Shown here piece after piece: positions 9,775 to 20,559 of a stretch of DNA of 31,876 bases. Below the pieces are notes generated by a model, which was given only the letters and a program-made list of their open reading frames with translations, was not told where the DNA came from and searched no databases. The position numbers were made by a program, and so were the translations under genes. Source of the DNA: Apostichopus parvimensis (lineage: Eukaryota > Echinodermata > Holothuroidea > Aspidochirotida > Stichopodidae); contig KN884963.1 of assembly GCA_000934455.1 (NCBI GenBank), forward strand, positions 39,850 to 71,725, read 5' to 3'. Within the stretch, counting starts at the first letter, position 1, and each line of letters opens with the position of its first letter.

Positions 9775-10420
9775 GTAGTACTGTACCCATAGCCAATAAT
9801 ACTGTACACATAGCCAATAGTACTGTACCCATAGCCAATAGTACTGTACACATAGCCAATAGTACTGTACACATAGCCAATAGTACTGTACACATAGCCA
9901 ATAGTACTGTACACATAGCCAATAGTAGTGTACACATAGCCAATAGTCCTGTACACATAGCCAATGGTACTGTACACATAGTCAATAGTACTTGTACACA
10001 TAGCCAATAGTAGTGTACACATAGCCAATAGTCCTGTACACATAGCCAATAGTACTGTACACATAGTCAATAGTACTGTACACATTGCCAATAGTAGGCT
10101 ATTGTACACATAGCCAATAGTACTGTACACAAAGACAATAGTACTGTACACATATTAGTGTACACATAGCTAATAGTAGCCTATTGTACACATAGCCAAT
10201 AGTAGTGTACCCATAGCCAATAGTAGTGTACACATAGCCAATAGTACTGTACACATAGTCAATAGTATTGTACACATAGTCAATAGTAGTGTACACATAG
10301 CCAATAGTACTGTACACATAGCCAATAGTACTGTATTCATCGCTAATAGTACTTTACACATTGCCAATACTACTGTGCACATAGCCAATAGTAGTGTACA
10401 CATAGCCAATAGTACTGTAA
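9775..10420 (+). repeat. 21-bp minisatellite, about 30 copies, ending in poly-C
   Basis: The unit is close to TACTGTACACATAGCCAATAG with single-base variants and a few 5' truncated or extended units. It is followed directly by fourteen cytosines (10421-10434). It fills most of the intron 9588-10709. Long open frames on both strands inside it are artefacts of the 21-bp period being a multiple of three. Confidence 0.95.
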
Positions 10421-10709
10421 CCCCCCCCCCCCCCTTGCTTAGGATAAGGGCAAAGGCACATACATACTGTGCATTAAGGAATGCTGGAAAAAGGCTAAAT
10501 GGTCTGTGTTATACGGAGTAGCAGATCATCCTAAATCGATCCTTGACAGTCCACCTAGATTGGTCCGGGCTAATCCTTCGTCATCAGCTTGTTAGAGATC
10601 TGTTTATATTTTTGGACTGGTCGAGAAGATCAGAATAGCATGATCTTAAAATATTGATACAATAAAGAAGAAGAAAAACAAATAATCAAAATTTTTTTTT
10701 TTCCTGCAG

Positions 10710-10910
10710 ACATATCTGACGACAACACAACACTTACTTTTACTCCAGCCGTAGTTTATAAGCACATCTCCCTTGTCCAGACCATAGATGGCGTAACCCT
10801 GGAAACGCGAGCTGAGGTCGGCATGCTGACCCGCAATGTTAAATTCAGGGGATCTGTACATGACGAATGGACAGAGACAATTGAGGCATGCGATGCTGAG
10901 TTTGATACCA
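10710..10910 (+). CDS. PKHD1L1: PKHD1L1-like exon: entry to first beta-helix
   Basis: It has a strong acceptor (T-run then CCTGCAG) and GTGAGT donor, with phase 1 at both ends. It encodes LETRAEVGMLTRNVKFRG, the conserved AEV..LTRN motif that starts the right-handed parallel beta-helix in PKHD1L1, CEMIP and TMEM2. The following intron (10911-11328) has nothing recognisable. Confidence 0.94.
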
Positions 10911-11328
10911 GTGAGTTATTTCAGATATGATACGGATGAGTCGATTTATTATAAATAGATGCTAACTTTTGTAATCACATGTGTTTAAGTTTCCTTAACT
11001 GAATATTTACTTACAATTCATTGATTCATTCTTGTTTTAAATTGGATGATGAAATCCTTTTTCAGTGTTAAGATTGTATAGTTTGCTCTTTTACATTTGC
11101 TTTGGCTAAATCATGGATAGATCTGTAACCTCAGTTAATGAGTTCCATGTACCTTCTTCTTGTCAAGATTAAATGCTTCTACTCATGTTCCTTTATCATG
11201 TATGTTGCTTTACAGTATTGCATTTAAAGGTCTTAATGATTAAAAATGTTTATGACCAGTTGAAGACTGGTAAAAAGTACCTCTCTGAATGGAAGTGAAG
11301 AGTTGTTTGTTTTGTTTCACCTCATCAG

Positions 11329-12954
11329 ATCAATTTGCGACTCAGACCTGTTTCTTGGGACGCTTCGGTGAGGAGACAGGTAGTGATCAATACGGTGCGC
11401 ACATTATGCTATTTGCTAAGGAAATGGATAAGGATTGGATCGTTGGACGTATCTCGTATATTGAGGCGACTCATGTCGGTCAAGCCTTCAGGCTCGGACG
11501 TTATCCAATTCACTTTCACATGTCGGGTGACATCACAGGTTCGTACGTGCGTGGATGCGGCATCTACAATACCTTCAATCGGGCGGTGACAGTTCACGGT
11601 GTCCACGGGTTCCTGGTGGAGCATAACGTCGCTTACAACATCATGGGTCATGCTTTCTTCTTGGAGGACGGTATTGAGTCTGGCAACACGATTCAGTACA
11701 ACTTGGCTATTTTTGTTCGACCTAGTAGCAGTCTCTTGAATGTGGACATCACACCAGCAGCTTTCTGGGTCACCAATCCCAATAACACAATCCGTCATAA
11801 CGCTGCAGCCGGTGGCAGCCATTTTGGATTCTGGTACAATGCCCCCGTTCATCCCGAAGGTCCTTCTTATACTCCAGATGTGTTTCCAAGAAACCTGCCT
11901 CTCGGCCAGTTCTTCAACAACTCAGCTCACACGCTGGGCTGGTATGGTATCTGGATATTCCCCGTTTATTACCCATCCGAACCAGCCAAGTTTGATTCTC
12001 TGACATCCTGGGAAGTTGAACGAGGTGCAGAGGCTGTGGAGGCAGGCAGGGTACAGTTTCATAACTTTCTGATATCGGACGCAGAGGCATCGGGTATAGA
12101 ATACCAGACGGTTGCAGCTCCTTGGGGTGAAACCGGTGGTTACGTCAACAACAGTGTCGTCATTGGTTACAGCGACGTCAACGATAACGATGACAACGGT
12201 GAATGCACTGGAACTGGCATCCAGTTACCCAAGAGCAAATTCTTGACTGTAGATGGCGTCAAGTTTATCAATTTTGATCGCTCTTGTACAGCGCTCAAAG
12301 CCTGCGGACATTGTAAGGTCGACCAAGGGGGTTTCCAGACCCGCTTTAAGAACTTAGAATTTTCCAACGCACCAAACAAAGCTGCATTTAAGTGGGAGCA
12401 TGAATGCTGGTTTGAGGATTTAGATGGAACTCTGACAGAGGAGGCAGCGAATTACATCCTGCTACCACAAAACAACCTATTGCCACCTGATCATTGTCAG
12501 TTTATGGTCGGTCATTCAAGCTCTGGTTCTGTGCCTGGAGCTGTGTGTGATGAGACTGTGCTGCTCCATCGTCTAGCATTGAACGACCCGCTGCCCTCAT
12601 CACTCCTTTACAAGAATGTCATTCTCGAAAACCGGTTTGGCAAGTCAACCATACCCTACCACAAAAAACGTCTCACTCACCCACGTGGCTGGATGGCGAC
12701 CTTGGTCGAAGAAGAAGATTACAACATGGGCTTTGAAGATGTGGAGCATGTAACAAACATTTCTTACACAGCTCGTTTTGATGAGTATGAGGATGGGGAA
12801 TATGTTTACGTTACGCATAACTTCACGCAAAGACCAGATGCTTTTGCGCTGGTTGGGCGGATTTGGAACGGTACAGAAGATATACCCGATCCAGCCACTA
12901 GTAGCCATGGCGATTTCACCTTCAACAATGAAACCAGACAGTTAACCTATATTG
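11329..12954 (+). CDS. PKHD1L1: PKHD1L1-like large exon: first PbH1 beta-helix and following ectodomain
   Basis: This 1,626-bp exon is phase 1 at both ends. It opens QFATQTCFLGRFGEETGSDQ and contains the family hallmark FRLGRYPIHFHMSGD, then PbH1 coils with RGCGIYNTFNRAVTVHG, HNVAYNIMGHAFFLEDGIE and TPAAFWVTNPNNTIRHNAAA. Downstream KKRLTHPRGWMA and YVTHNFTQRPDAFALVG are also conserved in PKHD1L1. The His-rich GRYPIHFH core is shared with the hyaluronidases CEMIP and TMEM2, but enzymatic activity has not been shown for PKHD1L1 as far as I know. Confidence 0.97.
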
Positions 12955-13530
12955 GTGAGTCACTCCTTGGTCAATGTTCATGAACATAAATTATGCGGAT
13001 ATTTCCAATAAGGATTTGTCTCAGCCTTTCAACACCTGAGATTGTTAACTTAACTCTTCAGATCAGAGGGAGAGGGAGGTGGTGGGGTGGGTGTAGAATA
13101 GGGGAGCGACATGGAGAAGGGGAAGATCAAGTGCATGCCTTGTACTGTTTAGTAACTGATGTTTCCATTTCTGCTCTTTCCAGTGATACTGTAATAACGC
13201 AGAAAATTTTATAAAAACTAATTTCACATACTCAAACCTCAAAATTTGGGTTCTCTGGAATATTTGAAACCAAGTGGAGTTCACACACACATACTAAAAC
13301 TTATCATAATTACACACACATATACTGAAGAATAACACAATAATTCAAATCAAAAGTTTACTTTAAAGACGAACGATAGTGATTTTCAGCATCGACGAAA
13401 AAACACGATTTTATTCAAGAGTATTCTAGTTGGTTTCCGTTTTACACATGTGAAAATTCAAGTCAATCCGATGTTGGGAAAGGCTGAAAAAAAATTCCTA
13501 AACTCGTTGATTTTTTAAACAAAAATTGGG

Positions 13531-13680
13531 CTTTTCGCGAAAAGCGATATGATGATCACGTGATCTGTGACGTCATTATGATGATAACAAAGTGAGCTCG
13601 GCGTAGTGTACTTCAGCTGTGTGCACTGAGTGTGTAAGTTTAGTTGCAACCTACTCTATATTGGACTCGACAAACAACCT
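13531..13680 (+). promoter_or_regulatory. Possible relic promoter of the transposon gene
   Basis: Three perfect palindromes cluster upstream of the THAP start codon: CTTTTCGCGAAAAG (13531-13544), GATCACGTGATC (13554-13565) and TGACGTCA (13568-13575). The last two match E-box and CRE core motifs. Another TGACGTCA lies near the other end of the element (15187-15194). A promoter role is inferred from position only. Confidence 0.35.
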
Positions 13681-13694
13681 AAACCACTAGCAAA

Positions 13695-14003
13695 ATGCCA
13701 AGAAATTGCGTTGTAGGGGGATGCAACAGAACGAATGTGGACTCTACAATAAGTTTTTTTCAATTTTCCAAGCGGAGAAAGTAGTGAGAGATATCGGAAC
13801 TCTGGATATGATTTGTGAGGAGAACCAGGAAAGACTTCATCGCACCAGGAGTTTCTCGTGGCAAGAATGTGAAAGTTTGTTCTGCCCACTTCACAGAAGA
13901 TGATTGGGACCCTAAATATTTGAACGATAAAGTCAGCACTAACGCTGTAATAAATATGGGCCTAAGCCGGAAATGGGACAATAGCCCCTCATCGATTTTT
14001 TAA
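13695..14003 (+). pseudogene. Broken THAP zinc-finger (transposase N-terminus) gene
   Basis: From the ATG at 13695 the frame reads MPRNCVVGGCNRT and FFQFSKRRK, then meets TAG, TGA (13782-13787) and a further TGA (13809-13811). The same frame then continues FVRRTRKDF and VKVCSAHFTEDDWDPKYL to a stop at 14001-14003. The C-x4-C, C-x2-H and HFT.DDW pattern is the C2CH zinc finger of the THAP domain, a DNA-binding module found in P and Kolobok-type transposases and derived host proteins. All three stops could come from C-to-T changes in CAG or CGA codons. No catalytic part follows in any frame I could recognise. Confidence 0.8.
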
Positions 14004-15549
14004 CTTAAACGAAAACTTAACATTGAAAGGGAAGAGAGGAGATTTGATACACTGCGTGAGACACTTAACGGTCTAATTTTAATAAGGTGTTATTGTTCCT
14101 GCTTTTTCTTGTCGTTTTAGTGAAGCCGACTGCCCCAATGTAAATTACGGAAAAATCGGTCATAGAGCCATCTCGGGCCCAATTGAAATTTGCGTGTGGC
14201 AAGGTCACTAAAGTAAAAAAAGTTTGAAAGATTGATGCTTTTATGCCGCATTATTTATATATATCCCGATAAATGCAACAGTAAGTGTTGGAACTGGAAG
14301 ACATGTCAGACGTGAACAAGCTAATGTCTATGTGAGGAGAGAATCCACGTGCAAATTTCAATTGGGGCATGGACGTCGCTTAGGCAGAGTTTTTTTGGGG
14401 CCGAGATGTGTTAATACCCTCCATACCACTTTAAATGTAATACGAATAGGAAATGTGCGTATGCTCGAGCGAAACAAAACATCGTGTACGTATTACTTAT
14501 ACGGTAGCGCACACTGTCACTAATGTTTGCACAGTGTGAAAGTACCGTTTGCGGACCTACGTGAAGTTGGGCTAGAATATGATTCCTCCTGAAGCCCAAA
14601 CCACTAGGCATGCATGTGAATAAACGCAATAGGCATAGCAAGTAGTGAGAAAATAGTTAGAGCTAGACTAACCACTCGATTGAGTTCAAATGCGGTTGTA
14701 TTTCAAGCTCAATGGAACCTTTCTGTTGGATTTAATGACGTACGGAACAAGGAACGTTTATGTTTTACAGTAGGCCTAGTGCATACAAGCGATTCTACTT
14801 TGTTTAGAACTTTGGATTTTCTTACGGATGTTATACTAATCTACGTTTGAGACTATCATCACTATTATTATTGTGCCAGTTTGACAGGTAAGTGAGCACA
14901 TTCATACAGCACTCTGTATAAAACCCGCCAACAACGTGATCTTGTGATTTACGTTACTTTGGGTCAGCTTGCGAGTTACCTCTTCAGATATTGGGAAATC
15001 GTTGCGAAATCGTCGCAAACTTCGTTAAAAAAACTTGTAAACACGTGGTGAAGTAATCAAGAAACACCATGATATTCATTATCTATTTATGTCTTGAACA
15101 TTACGCCGGAAAATAACAGTTATGCTGACACGAAATGCACGCACAGCTCCGTACTGAACAGTGCACAACAGAAAAGATCATCACAGTGACGTCATTCACT
15201 GACCTGAGGGCTGTTCAAGGTCGTTGCAGTGTTTGCAAATTCCTAAATTCGTATCAATTACGGAGACGAAAAAACGATGTTTTAATTCCCTTTTTTATAA
15301 CTTTCCGGTGTGCTATTTGGAAAATTAAAAAAATATGTTGCTTGGTAACATATAAACTGCATTATATGTGAAAAGGAGAGATTTTTTTTTTGTCACTATC
15401 GTTCTACTTTAAATGAAATGTTGAGATTTGTGATTTCATTAGACACCTTTTGCCATTCATTTCACTAGAAGTACCCAAAACTGATAACATGATATGAAGC
15501 AGTTCATTAAATTATTCTTTTGAATCGATTGTCCTGTCTTCTCTTACAG

Positions 15550-15785
15550 TGACTGGGAATGGTGAATCTTCAGAGAGAAACAAGTTTATTGACTTGGATG
15601 TGTATCGATGTTACTATAAGGATTGCATCCCACCAAGGCCAGAACCCCCACCTGCTGGCAGACCGGCAGAGTTCCGTGTGTGGTCTGACTCAGAGGCCTG
15701 GCAGGACACACCAGATGGCTGGGGTGGGAACAAAGGAGGTGGCAACTATGATTTACCTGTGGATGGGGATAACGTACAGATCACT
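15550..15785 (+). CDS. PKHD1L1: PKHD1L1-like exon: second G8 domain, part 1, cut by gap
   Basis: It enters phase 1 after CTCTTACAG. It encodes VYRCYYKDCIPPRP, then the G8 opening FRVWSDSEAWQDTPDGWGG and LPVDGDNVQIT, where the sequence runs into N. Comparison with the next exon (GVWMVADV) suggests that only a residue or so of this exon is hidden. The coding end GATGGGGATAACGTACAG recurs as the repeat unit beyond the gap. Confidence 0.93.
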
Positions 15786-16330
15786 NNNNNNNNNNNNNNN
15801 NNNNNNNNNNNNNNNNNNNNNNNNNNNNNNNNNNNNNNNNNNNNNNNNNNNNNNNNNNNNNNNNNNNNNNNNNNNNNNNNNNNNNNNNNNNNNNNNNNNN
15901 NNNNNNNNNNNNNNNNNNNNNNNNNNNNNNNNNNNNNNNNNNNNNNNNNNNNNNNNNNNNNNNNNNNNNNNNNNNNNNNNNNNNNNNNNNNNNNNNNNNN
16001 NNNNNNNNNNNNNNNNNNNNNNNNNNNNNNNNNNNNNNNNNNNNNNNNNNNNNNNNNNNNNNNNNNNNNNNNNNNNNNNNNNNNNNNNNNNNNNNNNNNN
16101 NNNNNNNNNNNNNNNNNNNNNNNNNNNNNNNNNNNNNNNNNNNNNNNNNNNNNNNNNNNNNNNNNNNNNNNNNNNNNNNNNNNNNNNNNNNNNNNNNNNN
16201 NNNNNNNNNNNNNNNNNNNNNNNNNNNNNNNNNNNNNNNNNNNNNNNNNNNNNNNNNNNNNNNNNNNNNNNNNNNNNNNNNNNNNNNNNNNNNNNNNNNN
16301 NNNNNNNNNNNNNNNNNNNNNNNNNNNNNN
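15786..16330. other. Assembly gap (545 N)
   Basis: A run of undetermined bases lies at the junction of an exon and a tandem array. It hides the exon's splice donor and an unknown number of repeat units, and its stated length may not be real. Confidence 0.99.
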
Positions 16331-17040
16331 TCACAACAGGCTAGAGAACTGGAGCTTAATAAGGTGGGGATAATGTACAGATCACTACAGGCAAAGAGAA
16401 CTAGATTTAAATCAGATGGGGATAACGTACAGATCACTACATTTAAAGAGAACGAAATAAATTAGATGAGGATAATGTACCGATCACAACAGGCTAGAGA
16501 ACTGGAGCTGAATGAGGTTAGGATAATGTACAGATCACTACAGGCAAAGAGAACTAGATTAAATCAGATGGGGAAAACGTACAGATCACTACATTTAAAG
16601 AGAACGAAATAAATTAGATGAGGATAATGTACCGATCACAACAGGCTAGAGAACTGGAGCTTAATGAGGTGGGGATAATGTACAGATCACTACAGGCTGG
16701 AGAAATAGATGTTAATGATGTGGAGATAATGAACAGGTAGAGAGAACTAGGTTTGAATCAGTTGAAGATAACGTTAAACTTGCTAAAGATAATCGAACTG
16801 AACCGCCGTAAGTTGAGGATAATGTACAAATTGCTAGAAATAGGAAAGCTAGCATTGAAACAGCCGGGGACAATGTACAGATCACTAGAATTTGATAAAA
16901 CGGATACAATCTGCAGATCAATGAATGTAGGAGAACTATACTGATCAAACTGAGATCATGTACAGATCGCTACAGTCGAACAAAAATATCCTGTTTATCA
17001 AATCAGGAATAAATATGTGTTTCTGATCACTACCGGCAGA
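16331..17040 (+). repeat. 50-bp minisatellite with 150-bp higher-order period, derived from the preceding exon
   Basis: About 14 units near 50 bp each end in GATAATGTACAGATCACTAC or a variant. This matches the last bases of the exon before the gap (24 consecutive bases identical to the unit ending at 16436). Units A, B and C cycle in the first 350 bp, giving a 150-bp super-unit; later units are decayed. The array probably starts within the gap, at or inside the exon end. Confidence 0.9.
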
Positions 17041-17132
17041 AGGTCTCTTGCTTGTTTGATTGAGATACCCTGAAAGAAACATGAGAGATGTAGATCTTTG
17101 CATTGACATGGGTGCCAATCATTTCTTTCCAG

Positions 17133-17384
17133 GAGTTTGGATGGTTGCCGATGTCCCTCTTCCAACCATGAAGAAGCTATTTATTTATGGAACTCTAGAA
17201 TTGGAGGACACTCGTAACTACGTCATCAATGCAACTTACGTTTTCATTCACGGCGGTAGATTGGTGGCGGGCTTCAGCGAGGAAGAACCCTTCACCCATA
17301 AACTACATTTTATCCTTCAAGGAAATCACTTGACCCCTGACATACCCCTGCCTAATGGACCCAACATGGGCTCTAAAGTACTAG
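17133..17384 (+). CDS. PKHD1L1: PKHD1L1-like exon: second G8 domain, part 2
   Basis: Acceptor ATTTCTTTCCAG, donor GTAAGC, phase 1 at both ends. It encodes GVWMVADVPLPTMKKLFIYG, IHGGRLVAGFSEEEPFTHK and FILQGNH, the G8 core (GG.L..G..EEPF.HK). It completes the domain started before the gap. Confidence 0.95.
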
Positions 17385-17586
17385 GTAAGCATCTACTTAG
17401 CCTTCACATTTTACATTTACATTAGGTAATAATTAATATATTTATATCACGCTATTGTATCATCTCTTAAACGTTTCCCTTTCTGAGTAAACTGTTTCTG
17501 TATTCTTACTTGTTGATCATACTGATAGTCTTTTAGTTTTTGATTTTAAATGTGTGATTATTTACGTGATTCATCTCATCTGCCAG

Positions 17587-17832
17587 GTGTGTTTGGAGGA
17601 CTCGATCTCCACGGTGTTGAGAGGGAGGTCACATGGACTAAGTTAGCTACCACAGTTGTCCCCGGAGACACAAGTATTCAACTGGCTGAAGAGACCGGTT
17701 GGGAGGTGGACGATGAGATTGTGGTTACTACCACATCCTACGAGACCTGGCAGACTGAAACCTTTGTTATTCTGGAAAAGACTGACAAATTCAACTTTAA
17801 ATTAAATAGCAGTTTCCAGTACTCCCATATTG
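17587..17832 (+). CDS. PKHD1L1: PKHD1L1-like exon: second post-G8 segment
   Basis: Phase 1 in and out. It contains GGLDLHGVEREVTWTKLA, VVPGDTSIQLAEETGWEVDD and EIVVTTTSYETWQTE, matching the TW.KL...V.PG...I.L......W.VGD/DDEIV motif seen after the first G8 at 9420-9587. The two G8 units are thus built alike. Confidence 0.94.
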
Positions 17833-18437
17833 GTAAGTATGCTCTCTGTTACATCTCAGATGTTGTCAATCAAAGCACACCCTCCTCTCCCCCACCCGCA
17901 CCCCAAGCATCCCCTCCTCCCCCTTCCCCACCCGCACCCCAGTTCCTATGGTACTATATTTTTCACCAGGTTTGATGCATTCTCAAAAGTTAGCAAACAT
18001 ATCCTTTACATTTTCTCTTTAATTTAAATATTTTAATCCTGCACCTGGAACCTTTTTGAAAATGAAAATCTGTAAAATAAACCATAAATATTAATTTTCA
18101 ACAGTTTCATCAGAATTACCTGGATACAACTAACTTGTATATTGGCAGTGTACTGTTAGTATTAGAAATAAGCAGATTTCACTAGAATGTGTGCGGTACA
18201 TTAAGAGCAGACCCAGTATAGCCAGTTTATATCTGGATCCAAAGAAATGATAGGCCACCGAAAACAATGCTCCTTAGTTATATGCAACGGCACATTCCTC
18301 TGTGACTGTTATATTGTCATACTCATTTAGTGTGTATGTTCCTAAAAATAAAATGAATAATGATTTTGGGTCCAAAATACTGATTTTTTGGTGTTTGAAA
18401 TATTTCAAAATATTTCCATTTTTACCATCTTTGACAG
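17833..18437 (+). other. Intron with C-rich tract
   Basis: A C-rich tract at 17877-17942 contains two copies of CCCCACCCGCACCCCA. The rest is AT-rich with nothing recognised. Confidence 0.6.
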
Positions 18438-18611
18438 CCAAGGATCACATGTTGAGTGACGGCTCCCAGGAGTACACTCTAGCGGCCGAGGTAGGACTTC
18501 TGACAAGAAACATCGTCATAGAGGGCGCTGACTATGACAACCTGTTTGAGGAGTCCTTTGGTGCTAGAGTTCTCGTCGGAAAGTTCAACCAAGGAGGAGA
18601 AGAATTTGTTG
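18438..18611 (+). CDS. PKHD1L1: PKHD1L1-like exon: entry to second beta-helix
   Basis: Phase 1 in and out, acceptor TTTGACAG, donor GTAAGG. LAAEVGLLTRNIVIEGADY repeats the AEV.LLTRN motif of the first helix entry (10710-10910). It ends FGARVLVGKFNQGGEEFVG. Confidence 0.94.
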
Positions 18612-19576
18612 GTAAGGTAGTCCTTAAATAAGATATACTTTAGCTATTTTTCAAATTTGTTAAGTATCACACCCTTGCATGCCATTGTATTAACAATCTT
18701 TTCCCACTTTTTAATATATATAAATTTTCAGAAAATGATTTTATCAGAGGTTATGTTAGAATGTAAGGAAAACCTTCCCAAGAAGGATCTTCATAATTCC
18801 ATGGCAGTTTTTCATTGTTAGCTAATAAATAAAGTCTTTTGATTTCAAGTTATTTCTTATTGAGCATGCTCAGTAGTTTGAAATATTTTAGCCATTACTA
18901 CCTTACTGGTTTTCATGAGTCCAAGGTAACGTTTAGTTGTTACCATGGGGTTCATAACTATATTAAAGAAATGTATGATTTTGCTAGCTAGCTAGCTAGC
19001 TCTCATTGAAAGTAGTCAGCATTTTGAAATACGTTGACTATAACTACTACTTGGTTTCTTGATCCCAAGCAGGCATGTATGAGTTGTAGTTCAAGGTTAT
19101 AAAGTCAAATGAAACAAAAACAAGCAGGCACCCTGTAGTTCATATGTTTATACTGTGTGAAATACCTAGAGAAAAACAGGTGATCAGTTGATTTAGTCGG
19201 CAGCCATGTGACACTAACTTCAATGGTGAATCAAAGCTATGATAATTTTCTGCTTAAAGCAGGTGTAATTGTAAAACGGCTTCATTGATTGATTGATTGA
19301 TAATTTCATGGTTTTAATGCCGAGACAGTTAAGAAGCGATAAGTTAGTGAATTGTTTTGGGTTTGACAAACTTGTGGCTCTCATATATACCCGTTGTAAT
19401 CTGCAAGCAATGATAAGCCCCAAATAAAGGCAAAACCCAGCATTCACTTATACCGAAACCATATACTTTGAACACAAATGTTTCTCGACTGCTGTGAAGG
19501 CAACCGTGATTTAGTGGATGAATGTATTTGTAGCCTCTACGTACCAGATAAATTATTTCCTGCTACATCCTCACAG
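18612..19576 (+). other. Intron with simple repeats
   Basis: This 965-bp intron holds a (GCTA)n run near 18983-19002 and a (TTGA)n run near 19283-19302. A 12-bp palindrome TGAGCATGCTCA lies around 18860-18873. No gene is recognised. Confidence 0.6.
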
Positions 19577-19810
19577 GTTACGCACGCATATCCAACGTAC
19601 AGTTTAAACACACTGGACAGGAGGGTTGGACAGACTTCTACGATCCTCGATATTCTCTCGCCTTCCTGGATGCAGGAGAAGTTACCGAGGAGTCTCCATC
19701 TTACGTCAGGAGCTGCAGTTTCCACAACGGATTCAACACAGCTATCGGAGTGTTTGGCACCCACGGATTGGAGATCTCTGACAATGTTGTACACCATGTA
19801 GTGGGACCAG
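19577..19810 (+). CDS. PKHD1L1: PKHD1L1-like exon: second PbH1 region
   Basis: Phase 1 in and out, acceptor CCTCACAG, donor GTAAGG. It encodes GYARISNVQFKHTGQEGW, PRYSLAFLDAGEV and SYVRSCSFHNGFNTAIGVFG, then GLEISDNVVHHVVGP, a run of PbH1 coils. Its last 44 bases recur exactly in the intron together with the donor. Confidence 0.95.
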
Positions 19811-20470
19811 GTAAGGGATTAGTGACATGGTGAGCTGTGGCACCAGTAAATTATTGGAGATCTCTGACAATGTTGTACACCATGTAGTGGGACCAGGTAA
19901 GGGTATTAGTGACATGGTGAGCTGTGGCACCAGTTAATTACAGGTACTCTTGGAAGGTGTGATAGATTATGCAGTGAGATCAGGTAAAGGGTCACTGACA
20001 TTGTATCAGTTGTGGAAGCAGTTAAGGGTAACTGATTTGGGTTGATATGGCACCCATGGATAATTGTTCACTAAAAAATGTGGTACATCATGACTTAGTA
20101 CCATTGGGGGGCAGGGGGTGGGGGGGAGGTAATATGGTGCCCTAGAAGACAGGTGAATTAGAAGACAATGCTTTGCAATCAGGTAAGGGATTAGTAACAC
20201 TAGGAGGTGTAGAATCATCATGGATTAGAGGTAGGACAACGTACATCAAGATGTCGGACCAGATAAGAGATTAGCATGATTGATGCTGCACCCATTGATT
20301 AGACAATGTTATAGTGGGATTGGGCAGGGATTAGTAACATTGGGAAGTATAACTCTCTGGATCAGTGTTGTCAATCATATAGTTAGAGCAGGTATGGGAT
20401 TAATGACAGTGCAAGTCATGGCACCCATTGATTGGAAGTCTCAGACAAGGGATTAGTGAGATTAGAATAA
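19767..20470 (+). repeat. 86-bp repeat seeded from an exon end plus donor, decayed array
   Basis: The exon's last 44 bases (19767-19810) and the following intron bases recur with an 86-bp period. Copy 2 at 19853-19896 is identical across the 44 bases and is followed by GTAAGGG, a full decoy donor. Weaker copies of the elements GGCACCCATGGATTG, ACCAGGTAAGGGATTAG and TTAGTAACATTGG continue to about 20470. Reading through the first donor meets a TGA before the second. Confidence 0.9.
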
Positions 20471-20559
20471 AGATTGAGAATACACTGTTGCCTTTGATTG
20501 TTGTTTTCATGTATTGATAGGTAGTGAGTAGGCAAGGAGGATATGACCTACCTGGACAT

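Larger units (their letters stand above)
13363..15412 (+). mobile_element. TTAA-flanked DNA transposon remnant carrying a THAP gene
   Basis: The 2.05-kb insertion lies in the intron 12955-15549. Its ends form a 21-bp inverted repeat with two mismatches: left 13362-13382 and right 15393-15413, sharing GAACGATAGTGA next to TTTAAA. TTAA at both edges suggests a TTAA target duplication, as in Kolobok and piggyBac; ACTTTAAA at both edges would instead allow an 8-bp P-type duplication. It carries one broken THAP-domain gene and no recognisable catalytic domain, so it is non-autonomous or decayed. Kolobok-like or P-like is the best guess. Confidence 0.75.

Noticed and set aside
9692-10409. Long open frames of 70-137 codons on both strands
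   Set aside because: They come from a 21-bp repeat, a multiple of three, which keeps all frames periodic and open; not protein-like.
11409-11852. 147-codon minus-strand frame
   Set aside because: It is the antisense shadow of the conserved beta-helix exon.
13706-13903. 65-codon frame overlapping the THAP region
   Set aside because: It is out of frame with the zinc-finger residues, which lie in the frame starting at 13695.
15135-15371. 78-codon frame near the right end of the TTAA element
   Set aside because: No family likeness, and it has no upstream coding context.
15753-16437. Long frames across the gap
   Set aside because: They consist of undetermined bases and hold no information.
18860-18873. 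Palindrome TGAGCATGCTCA as a regulatory site
   Set aside because: A single 12-bp palindrome in an AT-rich intron with no supporting context.
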